Shown: positions 29,962 through 41,865 of the stretch, one piece after another
Layout: the number at the start of each line of letters is the position of its first letter
Numbering within the stretch: the first letter of the stretch is position 1
Origin: Rhypophila decipiens
Taxonomy: Eukaryota > Ascomycota > Sordariomycetes > Sordariales > Naviculisporaceae
Direction: 5' to 3'
NCBI GenBank assembly: GCA_033297075.1
Contig: MU858101.1
Location: forward strand, 1-64,000
DNA: 64,000 bases
Notes under the pieces: model-generated
The model's database searches: none
Seen by the model: only the letters and a program-made list of their open reading frames with translations
What the model was told of the DNA's origin: nothing
Made by a program: the position numbers and the translations under genes

Positions 29962-32510
29962 CTGAGCAGCCCATACATGATACAATGAATGGCGTGCGGA
30001 CCTGACGTTCGTCCTTGGAATAAGTCTGTCGATGGAAAGGAAAGACGAGGTGGCGTCTTGAATGCCAACGGAAAGGTTCGGTGATGGAATCAAGTACAAT
30101 GGCTGACGTACAAATAAGCAGTTGTCGTCAAGCCGGTCCTTGACCGTTTGTCTCCACCAAGAAGCCGGCAAAGCTTGGCGGTCGGTGAGAAAGGTCAAGT
30201 GGATACCGGGCTCAAGGTGGGAATAACCTCACTTTTTCCCGCCCCACAAGCAAGAAACAAAAGTTGACCAGTCTAGTCAGCCATGCACTGAGCCACTTGA
30301 CTTGCACATTATGGTGTTGCACAATATGGTGCTAGTCCCAGCTGGAATGATAAAGGTCTGCCATCGGGCTGTTTGATCCGCAGCTGGACCAAGGTGTTCA
30401 CTTTGATGAACCTGCCGTGGGTTCATGAGCACTGGGCCCTGAGCTGCCGTGCAACTTTGTCACCGAGCACCTGGTATCCGTATCTGCTGCATCTCCTGCG
30501 TCTTCCAGTGGAACCCACCTGTGAGACATGTGAAGATCGCGGTAGCGCACGTGTAGTGGACGAACTATTGGTCCTCGCCGTGGTCTAGACCGCTGTAGGG
30601 TGAATATTTAGCCCTCGCGGTTCACTCGAACACTGGCCAATGGGCACTCGTCCCAAACCAATTCTATCATCTGCAGAAGGATCAAGAAACTGGCCCTTGG
30701 GTTCTTGGTTGTCTGAGGGATATACTGCCAACACACGAGTTACAAGTGCATGACATGAGCACTGTAGCTTGATGTGAGGTTATCGCGACTCTCCAGACGA
30801 CCGTTATCGAACCAATCGACCACATGAGTGGCTGGCAGCCACCGTCCGCCATCCTCTCAAAGCGGCTGATTGTCGATGTCAGCGGCTTGATCGCCCACAG
30901 AAAACGGCACTGGCTTGCCGAGAGTGCTCTGTGCCATTCGTGGCGTTCACCGTTCCTGGGGCGGCCAAGGCAAGACCTCACGTGGGCAAGCTTGACAGAC
31001 AGAAAAAAAGAAGGGAAATATTAAAGAGCAGTGAGTGACTGGGCGAAAACATGCAGGACCGCGGCCATCCCGTATTGGCGCATCAAGTCGGCCCGGTCTA
31101 GATACCGTATCGCAGCTGGCTGTCAAGAAGAATTCACAGAATCGATTTCTTGTTGACGATATGAGATCGAGTAATGAATGCCCTCCCAAGACTTCCGGTG
31201 TGCGGGGTATATCCCCGGTACCTTATCTTAGCCTCACTCGCTGTGCTGCAGGCGCCACTGCCTTGCATGCCACCAAGATAGCGCTGTGAGCGACCCCACT
31301 GGTCTATCAGATGGGAGCCTTTGTTTCTCTCAACTGCGAACCCAAAATATTGTGTGATTATTGTCAACAAGCTTCAAGTTCCCAGCGCCGTCACGAAAAG
31401 CCTTGATGAATCAATTGGCAACTGTTGGCAAGCCAAGGCCTCAAGGAACAAAAATCGCCGATTTCGCAGAGCTGGGCAGCTTGGAAGACCTTGGCGGTTG
31501 AGCTTGTCACTGCTCAAGCAACAGCCACAGTTTTTTAGCACCCCACCTTTTCCCCCCACCCTAGTCTTTTTCGAACCAGCATCAGAATCCTCTCCCAACC
31601 TCACGGCCTGGCCGAACCTGTGATGTGCGGTTTTGATATGCACGAAAGATCTCAAAACTGCGGGTTGTGTCGATAATATGGAGTCTTGGCAGCAGCAAAC
31701 GACGCAACAGCTTTCTACCCATCCTGGGGAAACGCTCTTTTTGCCCCATCACGGCAGTCGGTCGGCTCTGCGTGGGGGGACAAACTACCCTCTCACGCCT
31801 CTCTCCCACCCAGTCCCTGGCCTGTCACTGTCAGCTGTCGGGACCCTGCTGGATGATGCAGAAGGTAACATCCAGAGATGGTCCAAAGATATGGAAATGG
31901 ATGAGGGGCTCGCGGTGGTCTCACAGATTATTGGTTTGTGTACCAGTCGGTGACGATATGGGGTTGACTGATCGACATGATAATAAATAACCCTACCGTG
32001 CTCCCAGAAAAATAGGGTGCAGATGAACTGGTCTTGTGTTCTTCTCCACCAGCCTCGACATTCCCATTCGAATGGATAGAGTTTGACACGGGCAATCACA
32101 AAAAAAAAAGGCATTATCGAGTCGGTTGCCACTCGATAGGGTTGTCTACACGCTCCCCCATTCGCTGTGTCTGGCTTGTCAACTCCACCTTATCCATCGA
32201 ACCGTCAGGGAAGGAGGGTGTTTCTCTTTATCTTTATATTCAACACTTCGTCCCGCCCGTTGTCAAAAACTTTTTTTTGATCCTGTTCTGCCTCACGTTT
32301 CAAACGTTGAGCGCAGCGCAGCCAGCATCTCCACCTACTCTCCTCCTCTCGTCTCGAGTTTCTTTGTGACTCTCTGACGTAGGAGGCAGCGGGACGGCTC
32401 AACTTTGCGACCAAGGAGCGGGTTATTGTTTATTGTATCTACGGATACTGCTTACCTGCTTTGCGCCAACCATTCTGTCACGGGTCGAATCACAGAACAA
32501 ATTCACCACC
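29962..32510. other. Intergenic, 2.5 kb, no gene seen
   Basis: Only incoherent short frames on both strands. The last few hundred bases before 32511 are pyrimidine-rich and probably form the promoter and leader of the permease gene. Confidence 0.5.
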
Positions 32511-34422
32511 ATGGCGGATTTGACAGATGAGAAGCCTACAGCTGGCATGAGGTTGAGAAAGTTCGCCGACAAGATAGCTGTCGAGGCAGAGCCAGGCTTG
32601 ACGGCCGCGCAGTTGATGGTATGAAGTCTTTTTACCACCTGAAGGATTCTACCTCACGCACCCTGCAGGGGCCCTCCTTGCAACAACTCATACACAGGCA
32701 ACAGCAAGACTAACATCTCCCCCTTCATTCAGTTGACAAACCACGATCTCAAGCCCGTCGAGCCCGCTCGTCGCCAATGGGGTCCCTGGAACTTTGTCGG
32801 CTTCTGGGTCGCCGACTCGTTCAACATCAACACCTGGATGATCTCCAGTAGTATGATTGTGAATGGCTTGTCCTGGTGGCAGTCGTGGCTCTGTGTCTGG
32901 ATTGGGTATGCCATTGCCGCCTGCTTCATCTGCGCAACAGGTCGGATTGGCGCCATGTATCACATTGGTTTCCCGGTCGTGAGCAGGTCTTCGTTTGGTA
33001 TCTGGGGCTCGCTGTGGCCTGTGTTTAATCGTGCTGCTATGGGTACGTAACCTCCCTCATGACTTTGGAGGAAGAATGGCTAACGTAGACGTTCGATAGC
33101 TTGCGTGTGGTACGGTGTCCAGGCTTATATCGGAGGTCACTGCGTTTATATCATGATTCGGTCCATCTGGACTTCCTGGGTATGTCTCATTGCCTCCTCA
33201 AGTTCAAGACCATACTTTAACACGTCCACAGGATCGAGAGACAATCCCGAACACCTTCCCCGAGGATTCAGGAACCACTACAGCAGACTTTGCCTCCTTC
33301 TTTATCTTCTGGCTCTGCTCTCTACCAGCAATCTGGTTCCCAGTCCATCAAATCCGTCACCTCTTTACCGTCAAAGCCTATTTTGTCCCAGCAGCGGGTA
33401 TAGCCTTTTTGATCTGGGCAGTCGTCCGCGCCGGTGGTGTGGGCCCAATCGTGCGTCAACCCTCCAGGCTCGAGGGCAGCGAACTCGCGTGGGAGTTTGT
33501 CAAGGGCGTCATGTCTTCTATTGCCAACTTCGCCACGCTTATCGTCAACGATCCCGATTTCTCGCGTTTCGCCGCTAAACCCAAGGATGCTTTCTGGAGT
33601 CAGCTGTTCACCATTCCAATCGGATTCGCAGTTACATCCTTTATTGGCATTATCGTCTCTTCCTCGTCGACCATCATTTATGGAGGAGACCCCATCTGGG
33701 ATCCATTGAGCCTTCTCGAGAGGTTCATCGACGATGGCGGATCTGCCCAACGATTTGGTGTATTCGTCATTGCCACTGCTTTCAGTCTTGCGCAGTTGGG
33801 CACCAACATTGCTGCCAACTCTGTCTCTGCCGGCACAGACATGACGGCCTTGTTGCCGCGGTATATCAACATCCGAAGGGGTGGGTATATCTGCGCCGCA
33901 ATTGGTCTGGCCATGTGCCCGTATAACCTCCTCACGACCAACAACAAGTTTACGACTTACCTCTCGGCCTACAGCGTATTCCTGTCCAGTATCGCGGGAG
34001 TCATGTGCAGTGATTACTACCTCGTCCGGAAGGGCTACCTCGAAGTCAAGGAACTGTACGACGGAAGAAAATCGGGCCCTTACTATTTCACCATGGGGTT
34101 CAACTGGCGAGCGTATGCTGCGTACATTGGAGGAATCATTATCAACGTCGTTGGATTCGCCCATGCTGTGGGAACGCCAGGGATCCCGATTGGAGCGGTG
34201 TATGTGTATAACCTCAACTTCTTTGGAGGCTTCATCGTCAGCTCGGTCATGTACTGGGGACTGTCCAAGTTATTCCCTGTTCCGGCGGTTAGCGAGACGT
34301 GGATGGAGGTTGGTGACGAGATTGAGGATTTGAGGGTTGCTTATAATGCCTCTGGGGATAGTCAGGAGGAGGGAGACGGGCTTGGATACAACGAGAAGGG
34401 TGATGACCGGAAGATGGTCTAA
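32511..34422 (+). CDS. NCS1-family uracil/allantoin-type permease
   Basis: Four exons: 32511-32618, 32733-33042, 33100-33179, 33232-34422, giving 562 aa. Introns have GTATGA/GTACGT/GTATGT donors, CTAAC branch points in the first two, and AG acceptors; all phases join cleanly. ATG 32511 has a strong context (CACCATGG). The product carries the NCS1 signatures: [19 protein letters not shown], then [16 protein letters not shown] (helix 1, substrate region), [27 protein letters not shown], and about 12 membrane helices. The Fur/FUR4 branch moves uracil, allantoin or related bases with protons at the plasma membrane; which base cannot be told. The tail is acidic and Lys-containing, as in permeases controlled by ubiquitination. 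Confidence 0.92.
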
Positions 34423-36405
34423 TCTCCACGGGGGGATAGATAGTTGGATATGGAGGAATTTGTTATGGATGATAACCTGGGAAACACAAGGGGGTACATA
34501 CTCTTCCAGTGATGAAGGTCTCTCGTGGCCCATATATGATGGATGGTTGGATGGTTTTGCTTTTAATGAATGATATCCATGTTTTGACGGTTTGAGATGA
34601 ATACCTTATTCACATCAGGTTTATGACGACCAGGCCTTTTACTTCTGTCACCTACTCGTTTGATGAGCTTTACCTAGATACCACTGTAGTATTTCAAGAT
34701 GTCATTATGTGGTATGCTCAACATATCGCGACTTGTTCACAGCACCTATCAGCAGTGTTATACCAAGTCGTGGTGATAGCCGCAGAAAACCGACATTAGC
34801 AACGAGAGAAGCCAGCCAACGAGCCCCTCACCTCTCTGAGCAGAGCTTCAGCTGCAGTGTCACGCTCCAACGGATATAGAGTGCCGGGGAGTCGGAGTCG
34901 GGGAACGTGCAGATGGTTAAAATGGTCGAAAAACTTGATTCATACATGTTCCCAAGCTCTTGGGTTCCCAAGTATTTGACTGATTTACATAAAATGGGTA
35001 AACAATAGGTTAGCTCTTGAAGCTTCCTTGTGTGAAATGGTCTTTGTTTGTTTCTGGGTATGTCAACTTCTTTGACTTTCATGGTGGTCTTCCTTTGAGC
35101 CGTTGACAGCTTTCCCCTTCCAGTCATGATTCATGAACTCTTGCATGACAATGCGGAGATATCAGGCATTTCAACGGCATGGCATGATGATTACTGAGAC
35201 TTGCAGAGGGCTAGATGCTGAACCAGCCCCAGCTCCCGGCCGGTAGGCCTACGGAATAGGAGAAGGGGATCCATCCATCAATCCGGGGAAGGAGATCGAG
35301 ATGTGTCATGGCCCAGCAGCGTCGGATGGACGCACTGACTCCTCCCCCGCAAAAGCATGATGTCTTGGAGGGGCTTGGAGGGGGACCCAGAGAAAAGGCC
35401 TCCCGGGCAGCTGGAAAAGCGGGGCAGGTCAGCCGATCAAGCCAATCACCGGCCAGAACTTTGTTCCGGGAATGGCCGAGTTCTTTCCCCAAGTCCGGCA
35501 GGGGCTTGACGCACATGCCGTCAATGCCAGCGCGGGACAAACACATGCGCCTACTGCACCATCCGCCGTTTTCCAGCGACCGTAGACGTCAAGATGCGCC
35601 TGCATTATCCTCCTTCTTAGCAAACCAAAGAAGCAGCAGGCCTGTGAAATCTCTTTCTCGATCCCGCACCGCTGGACGATATCACGCCAAAGTCGTCGTT
35701 ATCCCGCATCCATTCTCGTCTACCATTTCTCATCCCACCCATAACCAACGACAACCATCACCATCGCTTCTCGAGGGATTAACAGAATACGCTTGCTTTG
35801 ACGATCGATTTTTTCTCGACTTTACCCCATCGACCTTTGTTTCACCGGGCGAAAAAGTCGGATCAGCGAGCCAGACGGTCGACAAGCCGCAGGACATCCC
35901 CCAACCCAGTGGCGGAACCTTGATTCAATCTTGCGAAACGATCCTCAGCCGAAGTCCACGAGCACCAACCGCCTGCGAGCCCAAAGAGCTGGCCTTGTGG
36001 TCGATACGGTTTCGGGAAATCATTTACGTGCCCTACCCAGGAGTACATCTGTTGTCCTTCTGTCCGACCTCGAATCAAGACTGTCCATCTACTTGACGCA
36101 AAGATCAAACGACGACATCACCTGGACAAACGAGGACACATCGACTGTCGCGAACGAACGAACGAGCGATTTTCCCTAGTCGGTAGAAACCCGACAGCGA
36201 CAAACAAGCAGCTAGGCAAATAGACTACAGTCTAGACTAATAGCTCCGGCTCCAGCACGAGCAACTGTCACCTTCGGGGTCTGAAACAGGCTACGGACCT
36301 GCGCTGTCGACTTTTCCCCCATTTGGCTCCCTACCTATCAACCTTACTACCTCCCGAGTAGAACTTGGCAGGAAGCAAATACAACGCAACTCAAGCACGA
36401 CCAAA
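34423..36405. other. Intergenic and probable long leader of the next gene
   Basis: About 2 kb. 34423-35300 has nothing recognisable. 35300-36405 is C/A-rich and open in one frame (262 codons), but the translation is low-complexity without any family pattern; I read it as promoter and long 5' leader with upstream ORFs for the gene at 36406. Confidence 0.45.
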
Positions 36406-36948
36406 ATGTCGTCCCAACGACCCTTTTTCCTGTCCACCTTCTTCGCCGCCTTCAGGCAACAACCGACAGCGTTAGGCTCGGCATCCCAAGCACAGCCGCC
36501 GAATAAACACAGTTCCCAAGCAACAGCCGGCGGGCCGTCGTCATACAGTACATCCTCGACGGTAGCAAGAGCCGTATCTTCGGCAGCCGCCGCAGCTTCT
36601 GGCGGAGCATCTCCCAGCGGCGGCGCACAATCACCGGGCGCCGTCGGTCCGTCATCTCCTCCCTCGACGCAAACCCGCCCCACAGGCGGCATGTACTCCC
36701 AGTTTCCCTACCATCATACCTCCCGGGCGGCGATGCCTATTCCTAGTGCGCATCAGTCGGCGCGGCCACGGGCTGGGAGACGGCGAGGGAGCGATAGTAG
36801 TAGTGAGGGGTTCCGAGAGGTCAACGGGGCGGAGAAGCTGTATATTGGTGGGAGAACGGCGACGGGCGAGGAGAAGTTTTTCAAGCTGGGGGTTGTGAAG
36901 AGGGTGCGGAGTGGAGATCGGTTAAGTCTTGATCGGCTGAGTTTATGA
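36406..36948 (+). CDS. Conserved small fungal protein, function unknown (180 aa)
   Basis: The N-terminal two thirds are Ser/Ala/Pro/Gly-rich and probably disordered. The C-terminal 55 residues (RRRGSDSSSEGFREV, then AEKLYIGGRTATGEEKFFKL, then GVVKRVRSGDRLSLDRLSL) form a compact basic module that I remember as conserved across Pezizomycotina in an uncharacterised family. SDSSSE looks like an acidic/phosphorylatable patch. No catalytic motif. ATG 36406 (AAAATGTC) follows a long leader. Function not known. Confidence 0.8.
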   Translation: MSSQRPFFLSTFFAAFRQQPTALGSASQAQPPNKHSSQATAGGPSSYSTSSTVARAVSSAAAAASGGASPSGGAQSPGAVGPSSPPSTQTRPTGGMYSQFPYHHTSRAAMPIPSAHQSARPRAGRRRGSDSSSEGFREVNGAEKLYIGGRTATGEEKFFKLGVVKRVRSGDRLSLDRLSL

Positions 36949-37149
36949 TAATAACGAAATGACGATTTATGTTTTTGGAAGGAGGATCAAACAGCACTGG
37001 TGGTAAGATGAGTGGGAGGAAACCGGCATGTCGCGTCAAGGGAATCTGGCGGACTGGGGGTGCATCAACATGACATGTATGGGCGGTAACAGTTTTACAT
37101 ACTGAGTATATACAGATGGGTATAGGGTTCATGGTTAGGGACATGGCTC

Positions 37150-37210
37150 TGGTATGGGTATGGGTATGGGTATTTATGGTTATGGTTATGGTTATGGATA
37201 TGGGATAGGG
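37150..37210 (+). repeat. ATGGGT/ATGGTT short tandem repeat
   Basis: Four hexamers of the type ATGGGT followed by four of the type ATGGTT, then degenerate units. G-rich on the plus strand. Preceded by a telomere-like tagggttcatggttaggg stretch at about 37122. Confidence 0.8.
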
Positions 37211-37702
37211 ATGGTTGGTAGGCCAAGAATGGCCGGCGTTAGGTTTAGGGAACACACATCATATTTATTGGAGAATATATTTTTGTGTTTTCAACTCTTA
37301 GTGGAAATACAGTACATGGACTACCCCAGCCAGCGCCTGATTACAATTTGTGTCTTTTGTCCCGTCGAGGATTGAAATACAGGCTTGTTTAACCGCTATA
37401 CTTGGTCATTAGCAGCCATGAATACGCCCATAAGATAAAAATTGCTTACGTCTGGCTGTATCAGTTCTTAATTAGTCCCAAGGTGATTGGGCCATTGCAA
37501 TTTTAAGCACAATTCCAGTATTGCATGATGATTCTTTCAAGAAATTTTAGATAAAAAGTCGGATGAAGCTAGCTAGTTGGATGGATGGTTCCCTGAGGCC
37601 ATGTCTCAACTTGGCTGTTTTTCATACAGTAGGTATACCATTTCTTTCTTCGCTGGATGATTGGGTTCATATATATATACGGCCTTGGCTTGCCTTTGAC
37701 AG

Positions 37703-37807
<105 letters not shown>

Positions 37808-37868
37808 ATTCCTGAACCAGTAGTGCTCCAAGATAATTAAAACTGCTATTAGGTTAAATGAAATAAAT

Positions 37869-40185
37869 CTACCACATGAACCGTTGAACCCGCCCACCGT
37901 CTAACAACTCCCCACTAACAGGAACTCGCCGGTAAAAGGGCTTGTACAAGAACATGTACATGGTCCCGAGGTTGATGGCTATGAACCAGGCCGTCTCTAG
38001 CAAGAGGGAGAGGTCTACCTGTACCTTTTTGGCTAGGTCCTCCGCCAGCTTGATGAGGATTTTGCTGGGTTCTTTTTCTCGCCTCTTTCTTTCTTCTTGT
38101 CCATTTCGAGAGGACCTTGCTGCTGCTGCTGCTGCTTCTCGTGGCGGCTCAGTCTGGGACGATGGTGACCAGTCAAGCCGCCAAGCAGGAACCAACAAGC
38201 GGTAAAATACCCACGGCAGAATGAAATACCGGGGTTCGACCAGCGGGGCGGTGATCAGGGAGAGTGAAGTGGTCAAAAGCCAGAACAAGACGGTGGATGT
38301 TAAAGGCGGTGTGGTAGAATATGAGTTCTCATCATCAAGAGTGCCGAGTGTCTTGTTGTTCTCTTCTTCCTTGACCAAAGTATCATCACTTGTCCGGCCT
38401 TTTGATGAACCTTCAACCAAGATGTAGGTGTTGATTGGGGGAGAAGAAGCTCTGTCGTTGTTGTATCCCGCTAACCGCCCCCAGACGAGCCATCGCGAAA
38501 GAGTGTACGCTCCGACGAGGAGATAGCGGACTTTGAGGGACCGGCGAATGGTGTACCGGAAGACGTAGAACATGTAATGCCTATTGTCGGCTAGCGTGAA
38601 GGGGTGGATTATCGTGTTGAACTTGACGACTGCCAGGGAGAGGAGTATTGTGGCGACGAGGTAGAGCGGGTGGTAAACTTTGCGAACTGAGACGAGTGTT
38701 GTTACTTTCAGGGCGGGGGATGATTTGTTTGACCGCCGTGAGCTTTGGGTAGGACCGGAAGCAGCTCTGTGGTGTTTCCCACAAACGAGGGTGTAAAGTG
38801 TCTTGAATGGGGAGAGGAGAAAGCCGACGATGGTGGGAAGAAAAAGAGGGGCCGAGAAAAAGGCAAAGAAGGGCCAGATGTAGAGCATCTGGGCGAGGTG
38901 GATTGTGGCTATGTGGTTGGATTTGTCCCCCAGGACGACGCCCCCGTTCCAGGCTACGAAGCCGCCGAAGAGGGCGAGGATGGTGATATGAGGCCAGACT
39001 TGTCTGAGGACCTTGACTGGGTTGCATAGTGCCGCGACGGCGATGCTGAGGAGACATGTGAGCCAATCTGTCAAGGTTAGTTAGTAACCTTGTAAATGTT
39101 CCGGTGCAGGGAGTGACTGATAGTCTTACCATCAGGCCAAGCAAGATCTACCCGCGGATCTTCAATATCACCGACAGAACATCTAGAGAGAAAAAACCGA
39201 ACATGTTCCTCCAACGTGGTAAAGGGCGGCCGTTCTTCAGGTTCAGGCTTTAAACACCGAATGGCGTGGACAGCTTCCACGCCGCCCATGTACACAACTA
39301 CCCAAAAGACGTTGGTCTGTCTCATGAAAAGCGTCGCCACACCGAAAACCACCGTCAAGAAGTCGCTGATTAGATCCGGGCTCTCCTTTCCCAGTCTACC
39401 GAGATGGTTCTTGTACGCCAAGAGGACCAACAGGGTGGAAGCCACATCCGTGTAGTATAGCCCCGAGAAGAAGAATAAGACGGGAAATAAGGCAATGTTG
39501 AGGGCTGTATGGCACGTGTACAGAGAGAAAAACTGCCGTTTCTTTGGACTTTGGGTTGGACGGCTGTCTTGTTGCTGCTCGGCGGTGCGTGCTTCAATGT
39601 CGTCCCGGCAGAGAGCGGCCAGGAGGGCGATCAGTAGAATATCGAGCACGTTGTTGTTCCGCAGACTGAACGAAGTACATTCTGCGAGTCTCCAGAGTTT
39701 GTGGTTTGCTACTGAGAGTAAGTACCTGTGAGCTGGTCAATAACTGTACATGAGAAATGCATCAGTGAATGGTGATGAGCGAGCTTACAGGCCAGGTGGT
39801 GTCGTGATTTTGTCGTCCCAGTCCCAGAAGCGGCCTTGACAGTAGGTCTGTGCCTGCGGTATATGAAACACCTCGTCCTGCAGAGAGTTTTAGTGAACAA
39901 TTCCGGATTGTTGGTCTTGGGCAGTTGTAGAGGCGAGACGCATACCAGATACGGCTCAGGGACATAGTGATCGACCAGGCCCAGCCATGATCGCGCAAAT
40001 ATGAACAAGAGGAAGAAACCAGAGATCTTGATGATTTCGGTGAATTTGTTTAGCCTCCATGTCGGAATTAACGTCTTGTCTGCTGAGCGGGACGATAGGA
40101 AACGGGAGAAGACGACGGCGATGGTGAGGCCCCTGAGCAGCTCACTCGCCGTCAAGCTTGCACCCACGACTCGGAGTGTCTCCAT
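37869..40185 (-). CDS. ALG10: Dol-P-Glc alpha-1,2-glucosyltransferase (ALG10/DIE2)
   Basis: Four exons on the minus strand: 40185-39946, 39877-39789, 39725-39130, 39067-37869, giving 707 aa. Introns are 62-68 nt with clean GTATGC/GTAAGC/GTAAGA donors and CAG acceptors, and all phases match. ALG10 adds the third, terminal glucose to the lipid-linked oligosaccharide in the ER lumen. Diagnostic sequence spans the first junctions: [21 protein letters not shown], then KITTPPGLY; later [14 protein letters not shown], then [13 protein letters not shown] and EAVHA. About 12 membrane helices. Start ATG 40185 ([20 protein letters not shown]) is preferred; an in-frame ATG lies 17 codons upstream. An acidic/Lys-rich loop (about 570-650) is variable in fungi. 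Confidence 0.92.
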
Positions 40186-40629
40186 GCCGATGAATACTAA
40201 AAACGAAAAGAGATGTATATTATAAACCCATGGCAAGATTTACTGGAGATTAATGGGAGTAGCGAAGAAGAAAAGCTCAGATGGTAAACCCGCTGAATGC
40301 CTCGCTGAAGTTGTCAAGTTTTGATGATGCAGAACCGAAGCTATTAATTACAGGTGTCGTCAGGAGAGAGGCTCCCCACGAATATAACAAATGGCCCGTG
40401 CACGGTAGCTAAAATGACCACGAACGTGAAAGCTCGACTCCAGGCCATGTAATCACAAAGAACTACATGTACATCACACAAACGGAATTGTTTTTGAACG
40501 GTCTAAAGGTATTGTCTTTTTTTTACACGCCAGCTACGTTCATAACGAAGGCTTTCAGGTAGCTGCCCTCTACCACCTCGGCACAAGATTAACCCATAAC
40601 ATGCTCGCCCCGATACGGAAATGGTAGAA
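40186..40629. other. Intergenic, no gene seen
   Basis: Tandem genes on the minus strand flank this stretch: ALG10 downstream and QCR10 upstream. It holds the QCR10 3' UTR and ALG10 promoter. Confidence 0.5.
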
Positions 40630-41486
40630 TTAGAACGGCTGAGATGAATGTTAGTATTTGAAATCCGTCAATAACCGTTCAGGGGTACTCACATTGTCAG
40701 AGGCAGGGATAGAGCGGTCATAGTATCTGTCGAGACCGGGGAACTTCTATAGGACCAGTTAGTGGCCGAACCAATGTGACTTGACGATCTGCGGTATCGT
40801 ACCTTTAGGATATCATCCTGAATTCTGGGGATGCCCGAGGCAAAGAAAATGACGGTGAAAAGAGCGACACTTCCGAAACCGACAGCAGTAGGAGCACTAT
40901 GAGGATAGTCAGCAACCAACGATTCGACCCCTACACGTGGCATTTGTAGACAGCCCAGTCTCGCAAACAGATATTTCCTCCTCTTGACTGTCCGAAGCCC
41001 AATCCTCAATTGCCGTTTCTTTCCAGCTCCGAGCTCCTTTGAGCCGTCCCACCATCGGCTCGTCCCAACAGCCCAAAATCCTCCCGAGAAGAACGGAACA
41101 GCCACCTACAATCGCACGAGCTTGGTCGAAGTGATGCCGCCAAAGTGAGGCTGGTAGTGGTACCTGGGGGCTTGCGTTAGCACTGATCGCCGTCGGCCGA
41201 GTCCATTGCATCCATTCGTCGACAACGGCGGAGCGGCACTCGTTCGCTCGAGTTCGTCGGTCGAAGGGTATCGGAATTTCGGGTGCGCTTACTTTGGTCC
41301 GTACTTGCTCTTGTAGACGGGCCAGTTGACCGAGCCAGAGGTCCAGGGAACCTGGGAGTTTTTCTGCTCATGTCAATGTCAGCTCCGTTCGTGACGGTAA
41401 TTCAGTCCCTCTCGGCTCCAGTGTTGCATGCTTGGAGCTAGAAAAAGCAAAGCCGTAGCTGTATTGGGACCTACTTGGAAAGACAT
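40630..41486 (-). CDS. QCR10: Ubiquinol-cytochrome c reductase subunit 10, with microexons
   Basis: Six exons on the minus strand: 41486-41475 (12 nt), 41363-41293, 41163-41110, 40896-40803, 40746-40693, 40638-40630 (9 nt). They encode 97 aa: MSFQ, then KNSQVPWTSGSVNWPVYKSK, YGPKYHYQPHFGGITSTK, LVRFAPTAVGFGSVALFTVI, FFASGIPRIQDDILK, KFPGLDRYYDRSIPASDN, PF and stop. All phases agree, donors are GTAGGT, GTAAGC, GTAGGT, GTACGA and GTGAGT. One membrane helix (about 50-66), then the GIPR..DDIL and SDNPF ending of the fungal subunit. It is a small supernumerary subunit at the periphery of complex III in the inner mitochondrial membrane. No long reading frame exists, so gene finders could easily miss or truncate it. 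Confidence 0.88.
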
Positions 41487-41865
41487 GGTTGCTACCGGGT
41501 CGAAAAACAGCGAGCTGGCGCTTCAATGGCAACGAAGGAGAATGACGAGGTGTGGTGATGCGTTCTGTTGTTGCGACCCATGCGCGAGATTGTCGATTCT
41601 GCCGGGCAAAGCCGGATTTCAGTGGTTGACGTCCTGAGGCAGCAATTCTAGTGACCTGATCCACGGGCCCAAGTCAAACAGGGCCGCTGCGGGTCCCTTG
41701 CAGCTCCGGAAGCCCCACCTTTCAGCGCCTTCAGCTTGGAGCTTCCCTGAACACTTCTGACGAAAGCATTCAACTCCAAACAGCGATATCACAACCTCGC
41801 CAACTGCCCAACGACGAGCGGACCCCAACCAAACCAACCCCTCAATAATACACCCACCCAAAAAG
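41487..41865. promoter_or_regulatory. Divergent promoter between QCR10 and MED4
   Basis: 379 bp separate the two start codons. No TATA box is clear, as expected for housekeeping promoters. No other gene fits. Confidence 0.5.

Noticed and set aside
35308..36096. 262-codon plus-strand frame
   Set aside because: Low-complexity basic/Ser/Pro translation without domain or conservation pattern; more likely leader DNA of the gene at 36406.
37150..37210. Possible true telomere
   Set aside because: Units are ATGGGT/ATGGTT and lie between ordinary genes, so this is a short simple repeat.
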